Of a stretch of 64,000 bases of DNA, positions 43,177-53,122 are shown one piece after another. Each line of letters opens with the position of its first letter. Positions within the stretch are counted from its first letter, which is position 1. The position numbers were made by a program, and so were the translations under genes. A model generated the notes under the pieces. It did not search any database. It was given only the letters and a program-made list of their open reading frames with translations, and had not been told where the DNA came from. Source of the DNA: DAHUXD01 sp963736455 (lineage in GTDB: Bacteria; Acidobacteriota; Thermoanaerobaculia; UBA5066; Gp7-AA6); the NCBI GenBank assembly GCA_963736455.1, contig CAVTON010000002.1:124001-188000 (forward strand). The letters are read 5' to 3'.

Positions 43177-45644
43177 CGCCGGAGCGGTGGAAGAGGGTCC
43201 GGGAGGTTTTCGACGCGCTCGCCGAGGCACCGCCCGGAGACCGTGAGCGTCTCCTGGCGGAGGCTTGCGGCACGGATGCGGCGCTCGCCGCCGAGGTCCG
43301 GTCGCTGCTCGCTTCGGTCGAGGCGGCGGGAGACTTTCTCGAGGCTCCGGCCCACGAGCAAATGCGATGGGAACGCGGCGATGTCGGCGCGCCCGCGCCC
43401 GAGCGGATCGGCCCCTGGCAGGTCCTGCGCGAGCTCGGAGAAGGCGGAATGGGGACGGTCTATCTCGCGGAGCGCTCCGATTCGGGCTTTCGGCAGACTT
43501 CCGCGGTCAAGCTCGTTCGCCGCGGCATGGACTCGGACTTCATCCTGCGGCGCTTCCACACCGAGCGGGAGATCCTGGCCGGGCTCGATCACCCCCACAT
43601 CGCCCGGCTGCTCGACGGAGGCTCGACCGATGCGGGGATTCCGTACTTCGCCATGGAGTACGTCGACGGACGCCACCTGCTCGAGGACTGCGCCGCGCGG
43701 GGTCTCGATGCCCGCCGGCGGACGCAGTTGTTTCTCGAGGTGTGCGACGCGGTCGCCTATGCCCACCGGCATCTCGTCGTGCATCGGGACCTGAAGCCCT
43801 CGAACATCCTCGTGACGCCCGAGGGATCGCCGAAGCTGCTCGATTTCGGACTGGCGAGGCTCCTTCCGCCGGATGGAGCCTTCGCGGGGGACCGGACCGA
43901 GACGGCGTTTCGCCTGCTGACTCCCGATTACGCGAGCCCCGAACAGATCCGCGGCGAACGCGTGACGACGTCGACCGACATCTACTCGCTCGGGGTCGTT
44001 CTCTACCGGCTGCTCTCGGGCCGCAGTCCCTATCGGTCGACGGGGGAGTCCGGCCCGGCGATCGCGCGGGCGGTCTGCGAGGAAAAGCCGGAGCGTCCCG
44101 GCGTCTCGCGCGACCTCGACAACATCGTCCTCATGGCGCTCCGCAAGGAGCCGGAGCGGCGCTACGCGTCGGTCGAGGCGCTCGCGGACGACCTGAAACG
44201 TTTCCTCGACGGCCATCCCGTGCGCGCCCGCAAGGACACCCTCGCCTACCGGACGGTGCGCTTCGTCGCGAGGCACAAGGCCGGAACGGCCGCGGCGGCC
44301 CTCGGCACGCTGGTTCTCGCGGCGGCGACCGCGGTGGCGCTCCAGCAGGCTCGCGTCGCGCGCGCCGAACGGTCCGCTGCCGAGAGCCGCTTCGACGACG
44401 TGAGAAAGCTGGCGAGCTCGTTTCTCTTCGAGTTCCACGACGCGATCCGGGACCTGCCGGGCTCGACTCCCGCCCGCGAGCTCGTCGTGCGTCGGGCGCT
44501 CGAGTACCTCCGGAAACTGTCCGACCTGAAGGCCGGCGACGCCGCGCTCCAGCGCGATGTCGCCACGGCGTACGAACGCGTCGCCCGCGTCCAGGGTGGG
44601 ATCTACGGCCCGCGCCTCGGCGACACCCGGGGGGCCCGCGACAGCCTCGACCGGGCCCTCGCGATTCGGACGGCCCTGGCGCGGATGGCGCCGGCCGACG
44701 CCTCCGATCAGGCCGCCCTCGCGGAGGCGCGGCTCCAGAACAGCGAGCTGCTCCTGGCGGAAGGAGAGCCGGCGGCCGCGCTCGAGCAGGTCCGCGCGAG
44801 TGTCGGAATTCTCGCGGCGCTTGCGGCCGCCTCTCCGGGCGATCGAGCCCGCGAGGCGAAGCTGGCGCGAGGGCGCCGCTACGAGGGCGTGGCCCTGGCT
44901 CAGGGCGGAGACCGCGAAGGAGGGCTCAGAGTCCTCGCGTCCGCGGCCGCGACCTTCGAATCGCTCGCCGCCGCCGAGCCCGGCAATGCGGCGTACCGGC
45001 GCGAGCTCGCGATCACGCATTCGATCACCGTCCACGCTCTGGGCGGGTCCTCCGACCGCGAAAGGGCCTCGGCGAGCTACGCGCGCGCCACCGGCCTTCA
45101 GGAGGCTCTGGTGGCCTCCGAGCCCGGCAACGCCTCGCTCAAGCGCGAGCTGGCGTATACGCACGCGGACATGGGCGCGTTCTACGAATGGAGCGGGGAC
45201 GAGAGCGCGGCGCTCTCGTGCTATGCGCGCGCCGTGCCCATGGTCGAGGCGCTGGTCGCTTCGGATCCTCGCAACGCCGACGCCCGGCTGCTTCTGGCCG
45301 AGACGTACAACAGCATCGGCTATGGACTGGCGGTGACCGGCGACCTGGCCGGCGCCCCCACGAACCTCGACCGCTCGCTGCGCCTGTTCGAGGCCATCGT
45401 CCGCGAGGATCCGGCCGACGCGCGGGCACAGGTGGGTCTGGCTCGCCTCTACGAGAGCTACGGGACGGCGGCCGAGGCGTCGGCGCGCGGAGGACTCGCT
45501 GAGCAGCGCGAGCGGGCGCGCGCGTGGTACGCGAAAAGCCGCGAGGCCTACGCCGCGCTCGCGGCGCGCGGTCTGCTCGATCGCCGGACGAGGGGCGAGC
45601 TCGACGCCGTCACGAAGAAGCTCGCGGCGCTCGGACCGGGCTGA
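43173..45644 (+). CDS. Membrane Ser/Thr protein kinase with TPR-rich C-terminal region
   Basis: This is an 823-residue protein. A helical N-terminal extension precedes the kinase domain (about 80-355): glycine loop 'LGEGGMGTVYLAE', Lys113, 'HRDLKPSN' at 204-211, DFG at 224-226 and 'YASPEQIRGE'. A single membrane helix (AGTAAAALGTLVLAAATAVAL) near residues 370-390 separates it from about 430 residues of TPR-like helical repeats, probably extracytoplasmic. It is translationally coupled to the ECF gene and probably sets the activity of that sigma factor by phosphorylation, as known for some kinase-linked ECF groups. It ends 9 bp from the convergent surface-protein gene. Confidence 0.9.
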   Translation: MTPERWKRVREVFDALAEAPPGDRERLLAEACGTDAALAAEVRSLLASVEAAGDFLEAPAHEQMRWERGDVGAPAPERIGPWQVLRELGEGGMGTVYLAERSDSGFRQTSAVKLVRRGMDSDFILRRFHTEREILAGLDHPHIARLLDGGSTDAGIPYFAMEYVDGRHLLEDCAARGLDARRRTQLFLEVCDAVAYAHRHLVVHRDLKPSNILVTPEGSPKLLDFGLARLLPPDGAFAGDRTETAFRLLTPDYASPEQIRGERVTTSTDIYSLGVVLYRLLSGRSPYRSTGESGPAIARAVCEEKPERPGVSRDLDNIVLMALRKEPERRYASVEALADDLKRFLDGHPVRARKDTLAYRTVRFVARHKAGTAAAALGTLVLAAATAVALQQARVARAERSAAESRFDDVRKLASSFLFEFHDAIRDLPGSTPARELVVRRALEYLRKLSDLKAGDAALQRDVATAYERVARVQGGIYGPRLGDTRGARDSLDRALAIRTALARMAPADASDQAALAEARLQNSELLLAEGEPAAALEQVRASVGILAALAAASPGDRAREAKLARGRRYEGVALAQGGDREGGLRVLASAAATFESLAAAEPGNAAYRRELAITHSITVHALGGSSDRERASASYARATGLQEALVASEPGNASLKRELAYTHADMGAFYEWSGDESAALSCYARAVPMVEALVASDPRNADARLLLAETYNSIGYGLAVTGDLAGAPTNLDRSLRLFEAIVREDPADARAQVGLARLYESYGTAAEASARGGLAEQRERARAWYAKSREAYAALAARGLLDRRTRGELDAVTKKLAALGPG

Positions 45645-45653
45645 TCTCGCGCT

Positions 45654-48050
45654 CTATGGCAGGCTGAACGACCTCGAGATGAACACCGCCATCTGGCCCC
45701 GGTTGTTCGGCGTCGACGGGCAGTAGTTGCCGCTGCCGCAGCCGGCGGCGATGTTCTCGTGGTACAGCTCCTCGATCCAGTTGGTGAACGTGCCGGGGCA
45801 GGGGACGTCGGTGAAGACTCCCGGCGGCGTGCAGGCCGGCGGCGTGTACGTCGAGCCGTGCTCGGCCTTCAGGAGAAAAACGGCCATCTGATCCCGGCGG
45901 ACGGGGGAGGTCGGGCAGTAGTTTCCGCCGCCGCAGCCTCCGGTGATTCCCTCGTCGGCGAGCGCCTCGATCCAGTTTGCATAGGTCGAAGGGCACGGGA
46001 CGTCGACGAAGACTCCGGGCGTGCAGGCGGGCGGCACGTAGCAGAGCCCGTGCTTGCCCTTGAGGAGAAAGACCGCCATCTGCTGGCGCGTCACGTTCGC
46101 GTCCGGGCAGTAATTCCCGCCGCCGCAACCGACCGTGATCTGGTTCGCGACGAGCTTGTTGATGTAGAAGTAAAACTGGTTGCCGCCGACGTCGGCGAAG
46201 TCCGCGACCCATCCGTTCTTGAGCGTCCCCGACGTGCCGCTCGGATTCGTCACGACCGTGTCGTTCAGCGACCCGGAAGGCCGGGCAGGCATCGCGGCCG
46301 TGATGGTTGTGTCGTTCTGGACGTTGACGCCGGAGGCCGGGATGCCGCCGATGGTCACGGTCGCTCCGTTCTCGAAGAGCATGCCGGTGATGGTCACTGC
46401 GGTGCCGCCGGAGGCCGGGCCAGAGGCCGGCGACTGGGAGAAGACGATGCGCTGCGAAAACTCGGAGGTGTTCCCGGACGGATCGGTGGCGGTCGCCGTC
46501 ACGAGCTGGCCGGGTTGCAGGACCACCGGCACGTCGTGAGAGAACGAAGCGTTGCCGGATCCGTCCGTCGTGACCTGGAAGCTGTCGAGATAGATCTCCC
46601 CTTCGAGATACTGCTGCGGGACGTTGATGCAGGCCGCCGTCGCGTAGAGATCGACGTCGAAGGTGGTCGACGCGGTGCTGTTGAGGATGCCCTGGACGTT
46701 CGTCGTCGACGATCCGGGCGTGACGGTTTCGATGATCGGGTAGTTCTGGCCGTTGTTCGGGCCCGAGTCGGCGTCGCCGGGATCGTTCGGCGTCACACCG
46801 GGCCCGCCGCCGACGTAGAGATCGATTCCGAGCGCCGCGTTGCCGAACATGCGGTTTCCGCGGATCGTGACTCCGGTCGCGAAGTTGACGGCGACGGTGT
46901 ACGGCGGACCATTGAACGCGATGACGTTTCCTTCGCCGGCAGCCGTGCCGCCGATCGTCCAGTTGCTGTGGACTGCCATCGCTCCCTGCGCATTGCCGAG
47001 GCGCAGCGTCGCGGTCTCGTCGGTCCCGATGAAGTTGCCCTGGATCACCTGGTTCGTGCCGCCTTCGCTGATGATGGCCTGCTGCGCGCTCGCGGCGATC
47101 ACGTTGCCCTTGATGATCTGGTTCGAATCGGGGATCGAAAGGCCGTAGGAGTTTCCGAGGGGCAGCGTTCCGGTGACGTCGGTCCCGATGTAGTTGCCCT
47201 GAATCGTGGCCTGCGACGTGGTGCCGCCGACCGTGTAGCCGACGGTGATGCCGGCGCCGCTGTTGCCCGAGATGACGTTGCGATCGGCCGCGGTCGGTCC
47301 TCCGATCTGTTGACCGGCGCCGAGCCGGACGTAGATTCCCGGGGCGCCGAACATCCCCGGGAGGGCCGCCGTCCCGGTCGCGTCGAGGCCGATGAGGTTG
47401 CCTTTGACGACGGTGTTCGAGCCGCCGCTGTCGCCGATCAGGACCTCCGCCTGGTCGCTCGCGGAGATCACGTTGCGGTCGGCCGGCGACGTCCCGCCGA
47501 TGACGACCGCGTTCGAGGCTTCGAGGTCGATGCCGTAGGACTGCGCGCCGGGCCGGGAAGCTCCGGTGGCGTCGACGCCGATGAAGTCGCCGGCGATGAC
47601 CGAGCCGTTGCTTCCGGCGCCGCTCACCCGGATGCCCGAGTTGCCGCAACGGTTGACCACGAGGCCTCGAATCGTGACGACCGCAGTGGCCGACAGGCAG
47701 ACGCCCCCGGCGCCGAGACTCGTGCCGTCGATCTCGATGCGCAGCACCGCGTTGGTCCCCTGATTCGGAGCGTTGGTGTTCGCGGACGCCCCGGACTGCG
47801 AGTAACCGTTGATCGTGACGGCATCCGTGATGGTCGGCAGGGCCGTCGCCGGCGCAATCGTCTGAACGCCCCCACCGACGACGTTGAAGGCGATCGTGTC
47901 GGCGCCGGCGTTCGCGTTGGCGTCCATGATGGCCTGCCGGAGCGAGCCCGCGCCCGAGTCGGCGGTCGTCGTCACGGTGTAGGTATTGGCGAACCCGAAG
48001 GTGGACACGAGCAGGGCGGTCAGGGTCGAAGCGGCGGCTCGGACTCTCAC
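45654..48050 (-). CDS. Beta-helix / IPT / SLH-like surface protein (array member 9)
   Basis: This protein has 798 residues from GTG 48050, 8 bases after CAGGAGG; an ATAGACT box lies 26 bases upstream of the GTG. The signal peptide ends 'TFGFANT'. The class II head has the variant 'VTTTADSGAGSLRQAIMDAN'. The strand domain differs from the other cluster: 'FDVDLYATAACINVPQQYLEG'. IPT 'TGMLFENGATVTIGGIPA'. SLH module one includes cysteines ('VGCGGGNYCPDANVTRQQM'), unlike those of members 1-7. The terminus is 'SRSFSLP'. Confidence 0.8.
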   Translation of the reverse strand: MRVRAAASTLTALLVSTFGFANTYTVTTTADSGAGSLRQAIMDANANAGADTIAFNVVGGGVQTIAPATALPTITDAVTINGYSQSGASANTNAPNQGTNAVLRIEIDGTSLGAGGVCLSATAVVTIRGLVVNRCGNSGIRVSGAGSNGSVIAGDFIGVDATGASRPGAQSYGIDLEASNAVVIGGTSPADRNVISASDQAEVLIGDSGGSNTVVKGNLIGLDATGTAALPGMFGAPGIYVRLGAGQQIGGPTAADRNVISGNSGAGITVGYTVGGTTSQATIQGNYIGTDVTGTLPLGNSYGLSIPDSNQIIKGNVIAASAQQAIISEGGTNQVIQGNFIGTDETATLRLGNAQGAMAVHSNWTIGGTAAGEGNVIAFNGPPYTVAVNFATGVTIRGNRMFGNAALGIDLYVGGGPGVTPNDPGDADSGPNNGQNYPIIETVTPGSSTTNVQGILNSTASTTFDVDLYATAACINVPQQYLEGEIYLDSFQVTTDGSGNASFSHDVPVVLQPGQLVTATATDPSGNTSEFSQRIVFSQSPASGPASGGTAVTITGMLFENGATVTIGGIPASGVNVQNDTTITAAMPARPSGSLNDTVVTNPSGTSGTLKNGWVADFADVGGNQFYFYINKLVANQITVGCGGGNYCPDANVTRQQMAVFLLKGKHGLCYVPPACTPGVFVDVPCPSTYANWIEALADEGITGGCGGGNYCPTSPVRRDQMAVFLLKAEHGSTYTPPACTPPGVFTDVPCPGTFTNWIEELYHENIAAGCGSGNYCPSTPNNRGQMAVFISRSFSLP

Positions 48051-48102
48051 GCGAACCTCCTGTTTTTGGTCGCGGGAGTCTATCCGAGCCGCGGCCTCCC
48101 TC

Positions 48103-50505
48103 TTAAGGCAGTCCGAACGTCTTCGTGAGGAACACCGCCATCTGTCCGCGGGTGTTGTTGTTGCCCGGACAGTAGTTTCCGCCGCCGCAGCCGCCGGTGA
48201 CGTTCTCGGTCGCGAGCTGCTCGATCCAGTTGGCGAATGTCGAGGGACAGGGCACGTCGCCGAACGCGCCCGTGCAGGTCGGCGGAACGTAGCTCGAGCC
48301 GTGCTCGGCCTTCAGGAGAAACACCGCCATCTGGTCGCGCCGGACGGGCATCGTCGGACAGTAGTTGCCGCCGCCGCAGCCTCCCGTGATTCCCTCGGTG
48401 GCGAGCGCCTGAATCCAGTTGGCATAGGTCGACGGGCAGGCGACGTCGGGGAAAAAGCCCGGCGTGCACGCCGGAGGCACGTAGCACAGGCCGTGTCTGC
48501 CCTTGAGCAGAAAGACCGCCATCTGCTGGCGCGTGACGTTCGCGTCGGGACAGTAGTCGCCGCCGCCACAGCCGACGGTGATCTGGTTTGCCACGAGCTT
48601 GGTGATGAAAGCGTAGAACTGATTTCCGGCGACGTCGTTGAAATCGGCGATCCACCCGTTTCTGAGCGTTCCGGCGGTTCCGCTCGGATTCGAGACGACG
48701 GTGTCGTTGAGGGACCCGGCGGGCCTCGCGGGCATCGTGGCGGAGATCCTGGTGTCGCTCATGACGTCTACGCCGGTCGCGGGCACGCCTCCGATCGTCA
48801 CCGTCGCGCCGTCCTCGAACAACATGCCCGTCAGGGTCGCGACGGTTCCGCCGGCGGGGGGGCCCGAGGCCGGCGACTGCGAGAAGACGAGGCGCTGGGA
48901 GAACTCGGAGGTGTTGCCGTTCGGATCGGTGGCCGTCGCGGTCACGAGCTGGCCCGGCTGCAGCACGACGGGCACGTCGTGGGAGAACGTGGCGTTTCCC
49001 GAGCCGTCGGTCGTGACCTGGAACGTGCCGAGGTAGTTCTCGCCCTGGAGGAACTCCTGCGGGAAATTGAGGCACGCCGCGGTCGCATAGAGGTCGATGT
49101 CGAACGTCGTCGTGGCGGTGCTGTTGAGAAACCCCTGGATGTTCGTCGTCGATGCGCCCGGCGTCACGGTGTTGATGATCGGGTAGTTCTGGAGATCGTT
49201 GGGGCCCGTGTCGGCGTCGCCGGGATCGTTCGGCGCGACGAGTCCGTCGGCGCCGAGGTCGATGCCCAGGGGCCGGTTGCCGAACATCCGGTTGCCGCGG
49301 ATGCTCGCGCCGGTGAAGGCGCTGAAGTTGACGCCGCTGACGACGCCGCCGTAGAGCGGGCCGTTGAAGGCGATCACGTTGCCTTCGCCGGCTCCCGTTC
49401 CGCCGATCGTCCAGTGGTCGCCGCCGATCTGGATTCCCCCGCCGGCGTTGCCGAGGTCGAGCGTCGCCGACTCGTCTGTCCCGATGAAATTGCCCTGGAT
49501 GGTCTCCGCGCCACCGCCGAGGCTGATGATGCCCGGCTGCGTGCTCGCGGCGATCACGTTGCCCGTGATCACGCAGTTCAGGTCGGTCAGGTAGATGCCG
49601 TAGCCGTTCGAAACCGGCAACGTGCCCGTGACGTCCGTGCCGATGTAGTTGCCCTGGAGCGTCGCCTGGGCGGCGGTTCCACCGATCTGCGAGCTGATGA
49701 GGACGCCGGCGTAGCCGTTGCCGGAGATGACGTTGCGCTCCGCCGCCGTCGGGCCGCCGATGATGACGCCGGTTCCCAGGGCGACGTTGATGCCGTGCTC
49801 CTCGCCGGTCGGCCCATGGAGCGCGGCGGTCCCGGCGGCGTTGGTGCCGATCAAGTTTCCCTTGATGATCGTGTTCGGACAGCCGGCGCCGCCGAGGTTG
49901 ACCTCGGTGAGGTCATTGGCGCTGATGAGGTTGCGGTCCGCCAGTGCTGTTCCGCCCACCACGACGCCGGAGACTCCTTCGAGATCGACGCCGTAGGTCT
50001 GGGCGCCGGTGCCCGAGCTTCCGGTCGGGTCGGTGCCGAGGAAATTGCCCGCGATCACCGAGCCGTCGCCGCCGGCGCGGATGCGGATGCTCGCCCCCTC
50101 CGGACAGCGGTTGATCGCGAGCCCGCGGACGGTCATGGGCGCCGTGGCGTCGAGCCCGTTGTCCCCGAGGGCGAGGTTCGCCCCGTCGATCTCGATCTGG
50201 ATCACGGCGTTGGTGCCCTGGTTCGGTGCGTTCGTATTCGCGGAGGCGCCGGGCTGGGAGTACCCGTTGATCGTGACGGCCTCCGTGATCGTCGGCAGCG
50301 CCGTCAGGGGCGCGATCGTCTGGATGCCGCTGCCCGTGATGTTGAAGGCGATCGTGTCGGCGCCGGGATTCCCATTGGCGTCCAGGATCGCCTGGCGCAG
50401 CGAGCCCGCGCCGGAGTCGGCGGTGGTCGTCACCGTGTAAGTGTTGGCCAGGGCCGATGCGGACACGAACAGCGAAGCCAGGATCCAGGCAACTCGGACT
50501 CTCAC
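48103..50505 (-). CDS. Beta-helix / IPT / SLH-like surface protein (array member 10)
   Basis: This protein has 800 residues from GTG 50505. That start sits behind AGGAGG exactly as in member 9 and yields 'VRVRVAWILASLFVSASALA' as signal; an upstream ATG would put lysines and acids before it. Head, strand domain ('DIDLYATAACLNFPQEFLQG') and IPT ('TGMLFEDGATVTIGGVPA') are close to member 9, so the two are sisters. The last SLH module, ending 'TKTFGLP', is instead very close at DNA level to member 11. Confidence 0.8.
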   Translation of the reverse strand: MRVRVAWILASLFVSASALANTYTVTTTADSGAGSLRQAILDANGNPGADTIAFNITGSGIQTIAPLTALPTITEAVTINGYSQPGASANTNAPNQGTNAVIQIEIDGANLALGDNGLDATAPMTVRGLAINRCPEGASIRIRAGGDGSVIAGNFLGTDPTGSSGTGAQTYGVDLEGVSGVVVGGTALADRNLISANDLTEVNLGGAGCPNTIIKGNLIGTNAAGTAALHGPTGEEHGINVALGTGVIIGGPTAAERNVISGNGYAGVLISSQIGGTAAQATLQGNYIGTDVTGTLPVSNGYGIYLTDLNCVITGNVIAASTQPGIISLGGGAETIQGNFIGTDESATLDLGNAGGGIQIGGDHWTIGGTGAGEGNVIAFNGPLYGGVVSGVNFSAFTGASIRGNRMFGNRPLGIDLGADGLVAPNDPGDADTGPNDLQNYPIINTVTPGASTTNIQGFLNSTATTTFDIDLYATAACLNFPQEFLQGENYLGTFQVTTDGSGNATFSHDVPVVLQPGQLVTATATDPNGNTSEFSQRLVFSQSPASGPPAGGTVATLTGMLFEDGATVTIGGVPATGVDVMSDTRISATMPARPAGSLNDTVVSNPSGTAGTLRNGWIADFNDVAGNQFYAFITKLVANQITVGCGGGDYCPDANVTRQQMAVFLLKGRHGLCYVPPACTPGFFPDVACPSTYANWIQALATEGITGGCGGGNYCPTMPVRRDQMAVFLLKAEHGSSYVPPTCTGAFGDVPCPSTFANWIEQLATENVTGGCGGGNYCPGNNNTRGQMAVFLTKTFGLP

Positions 50506-50553
50506 GGGGACCTCCTGTTTTTTGGTCGGCATCGACGAGTGGTGACGACGCGG

Positions 50554-52998
50554 CTATTCGAGACCAAATGTCTTCGCCAGGAACACCGCCATCTGATCCC
50601 GCGTGTTGTTATTGCCCGGACAGTAGTTTCCGCCGCCGCAGCCTCCGGTGACGTTCTCGGTTGCGAGCTGCTCGATCCAGTTGGCGAAACTGGAGGGACA
50701 CGGCACGTCGCCGAATGCGCCCGTGCAGGTCGGCGGAACGTAGCTCGAGCCGTGCTCGGCCTTCAGGAGAAACACCGCCATCTGGTCGCGCCGGACGGGG
50801 CTCTGCGGACAGTAGTTGCCGCCGCCGCATCCGCCCGTGATGCCCTCGGCCGCCATCGCCTCGATCCAGGGCGCGAAGTTGGACGCGCAGGGAACGTCGG
50901 GGAAGGCGCCGGTGCAGGGAGGCGGCGTGTAGCAGAGCCCGTGCCTGGCCTTGAGGATGAACACGGCCATCTGCTGGCGCAGTGTGTTGTCGTTGACGCC
51001 GTAGAGCCCGCCGCCGACGCCGGCCGTGATCGCGTTGGAGACGAGCGTCGTCACGTAGCCGTAGAACGGGTTTCCCGCCGAAACGTCGAGGAAGTCGGCG
51101 ACGAAGCCCTTTACCAGGGTGCCATTCGTGCCGTCGAGGTTGGTGACGAGGACGTCATTGGCGAGGCCCGCCGCCAACGCCGGAGTCGTCGCGCTGAGGG
51201 AAGTCGAAGAGGACACGCTCACGTCGGTGGCAAACTGGGCGCCGATCTTCACGGTCGCGCCCGCAGCGAAGTCCGTTCCCGTGAGGATGATGCCCGTGCC
51301 TCCCGCCGGTGTTCCCGAGTGGACGTCGATCGAAAAGGGCAGCCGCTGGGAAAACTCGGACGTGTTGCCCTGAGGATCCGTCGCGGTGACCGAGATCCGG
51401 GAGCCGTTCGCGGTCGCGGGCAGCGTCGCGACGTTGAATGCGGCGTCGCCGGCGCCGTCCGTGGTTACCTGGCTGGAGCCCAGGTACGTCGCTCCCTGCA
51501 GAAATTCCCTGGGAAAGTTCGAGCACGCCGGATTGGCGTAGAAGTCCAGGTCAAACGTCGTCGAGGCCGTCGAGTGGAGACGTCCGTTCACGGCGGTGTT
51601 CGCCCCATATGTGACCGACGAGATCAACGGGAAATTCTGGAGGTTGTTGGCTCCCGTGTCCGCGTCGGCCGCGTCGTTCGGGGTGACTCCGTCCGGGCCG
51701 CCCGCGGAGCCGAGGTCGATGCCGAGACCGGTGGCGTTCTGGATCGCGTTGCCCCGAATCGCGTTCTGGGTGCCGTTGATGACGAGGACGCCCTTGCCAT
51801 TGTGGACGATGACGTTGCCTTCGCCCGCGGAGATCCCGCCGACGACGACGTGGGAGCCGGCGAGGTAGAGGCCGTAGCCCAGGTTGCCGAGCGCCAGCGT
51901 TCCGCTCGCGTCGGTTCCAATCCGGTTGCCCTGGATGACGGTGTTGTTCCCGCCGATGAGCTCGATGCCATTGAGGAGATTGGCGGCGATCAGGTTGCCT
52001 TCGCCGGGATTGCCGCCTCCGATGGTGTTGGCGTAGCCGCCGATGTAGATCCCGTCCCCTCCGTTGCCGAGGGGCGCGGAGCCGGTGACGTCCGTGCCGA
52101 TGTAATTTCCCGTGACGGAGTTGCCCGTCGTGCTCGGGTCGCCGAGGAAGCCTGACACTCCCACGCCGCTGCCGGTGTTTCCCGAAATGACGTTGCGCGC
52201 CGCCGCGGTGCCGCCGCCGATCGTCGAGCCGCTGATGTTGGTGTGCATCGAAATGCCGATTCCGTTCGGCAGAGCCGCCGTGCCGGCGGCGTTCGTGCCG
52301 ATGAAATTGCCGAGAACGTGATGGCCGCTGCCCCCGTTGTCGGATCCGTTTCCGAAGCCGATGCCGGCGACGTTGCCGGAAATGACGTTGCGAGAGGCGG
52401 GGCTCTCTCCGCCGACCGTCACGTTCATGACCCCGATGTCGACCAGGACGCCGAAGGTGTTCGGGCTGGCGACCATGCCCGTCGGATCGGTGCCGAGGAA
52501 GTTGCCCTCGACGACGTGGCCGATCGTCGTGCTGAAGGCGACCCGGATCGCCGACGTGTTGCATCGGTTGAGCACGAGACCGCGCACGACGCTGCCGTTG
52601 CTCCCGGTGCCGAAGTCGAGCGTGGCGGGGTTGGCGGAGCAGGCGTGCGTCCCGTCGATCTCGATCAGGTGCACCGAGTTGTCCCCAAGCCCGGGGCCGT
52701 TCGTGTTGGCGCCCGAGCCCGGCTGCGTGAATCCGTCGATCGTCATCGGCGCCAGCAGGCTCGGGTACGGCGACGCGGGCTGGATGGTGTGAACGCCGGA
52801 GCCGGAGATGGCGAAGGCGACGATCGAGCCGGAGTTCGCGTTGGCGAACGTCAAGGCGTCGCGAAGCGTGCAGGTTCCCAGTCCCGTCGTCGCACAGGGA
52901 TTCATCGAGTCTCCGGCGTCGTTGACGGTGACGGTCGCCGCGGAGAGTCGCGAGGCGAGCAGAAAGAGTCCGGCCAGGCTCGAAACGAGCATCCTCAT
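50554..52998 (-). CDS. Beta-helix / IPT / SLH-like surface protein (array member 11)
   Basis: This is an 814-residue protein. The ATG at 52998 follows AAGGAGTCGAC. It has the class I head ('CATTGLGTCTLRDALTFAN') like members 2 and 3, with IPT 'TGTDFAAGATVKIGAQFA'. The third SLH module 'DVPCPSSFANWIEQLATEN' and following 'VTGGCGGGNYCPGNNNTR' almost repeat member 10, so head and anchor have different closest relatives. It ends KTFGLE. A TATGCT box is about 50 bases upstream of the start. Confidence 0.8.
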   Translation of the reverse strand: MRMLVSSLAGLFLLASRLSAATVTVNDAGDSMNPCATTGLGTCTLRDALTFANANSGSIVAFAISGSGVHTIQPASPYPSLLAPMTIDGFTQPGSGANTNGPGLGDNSVHLIEIDGTHACSANPATLDFGTGSNGSVVRGLVLNRCNTSAIRVAFSTTIGHVVEGNFLGTDPTGMVASPNTFGVLVDIGVMNVTVGGESPASRNVISGNVAGIGFGNGSDNGGSGHHVLGNFIGTNAAGTAALPNGIGISMHTNISGSTIGGGTAAARNVISGNTGSGVGVSGFLGDPSTTGNSVTGNYIGTDVTGSAPLGNGGDGIYIGGYANTIGGGNPGEGNLIAANLLNGIELIGGNNTVIQGNRIGTDASGTLALGNLGYGLYLAGSHVVVGGISAGEGNVIVHNGKGVLVINGTQNAIRGNAIQNATGLGIDLGSAGGPDGVTPNDAADADTGANNLQNFPLISSVTYGANTAVNGRLHSTASTTFDLDFYANPACSNFPREFLQGATYLGSSQVTTDGAGDAAFNVATLPATANGSRISVTATDPQGNTSEFSQRLPFSIDVHSGTPAGGTGIILTGTDFAAGATVKIGAQFATDVSVSSSTSLSATTPALAAGLANDVLVTNLDGTNGTLVKGFVADFLDVSAGNPFYGYVTTLVSNAITAGVGGGLYGVNDNTLRQQMAVFILKARHGLCYTPPPCTGAFPDVPCASNFAPWIEAMAAEGITGGCGGGNYCPQSPVRRDQMAVFLLKAEHGSSYVPPTCTGAFGDVPCPSSFANWIEQLATENVTGGCGGGNYCPGNNNTRDQMAVFLAKTFGLE

Positions 52999-53122
52999 TG
53001 TCGACTCCTTGTCTTCCGGGGTTGGGTGGGGCGCACAGCATACTCGGAAAGGCCCGAGCGAATCCGGATCGTCGTCGCCGCGGAGAGCCTGGGGTTGCCC
53101 GGCGGCTGGACCGGACTTCGGA

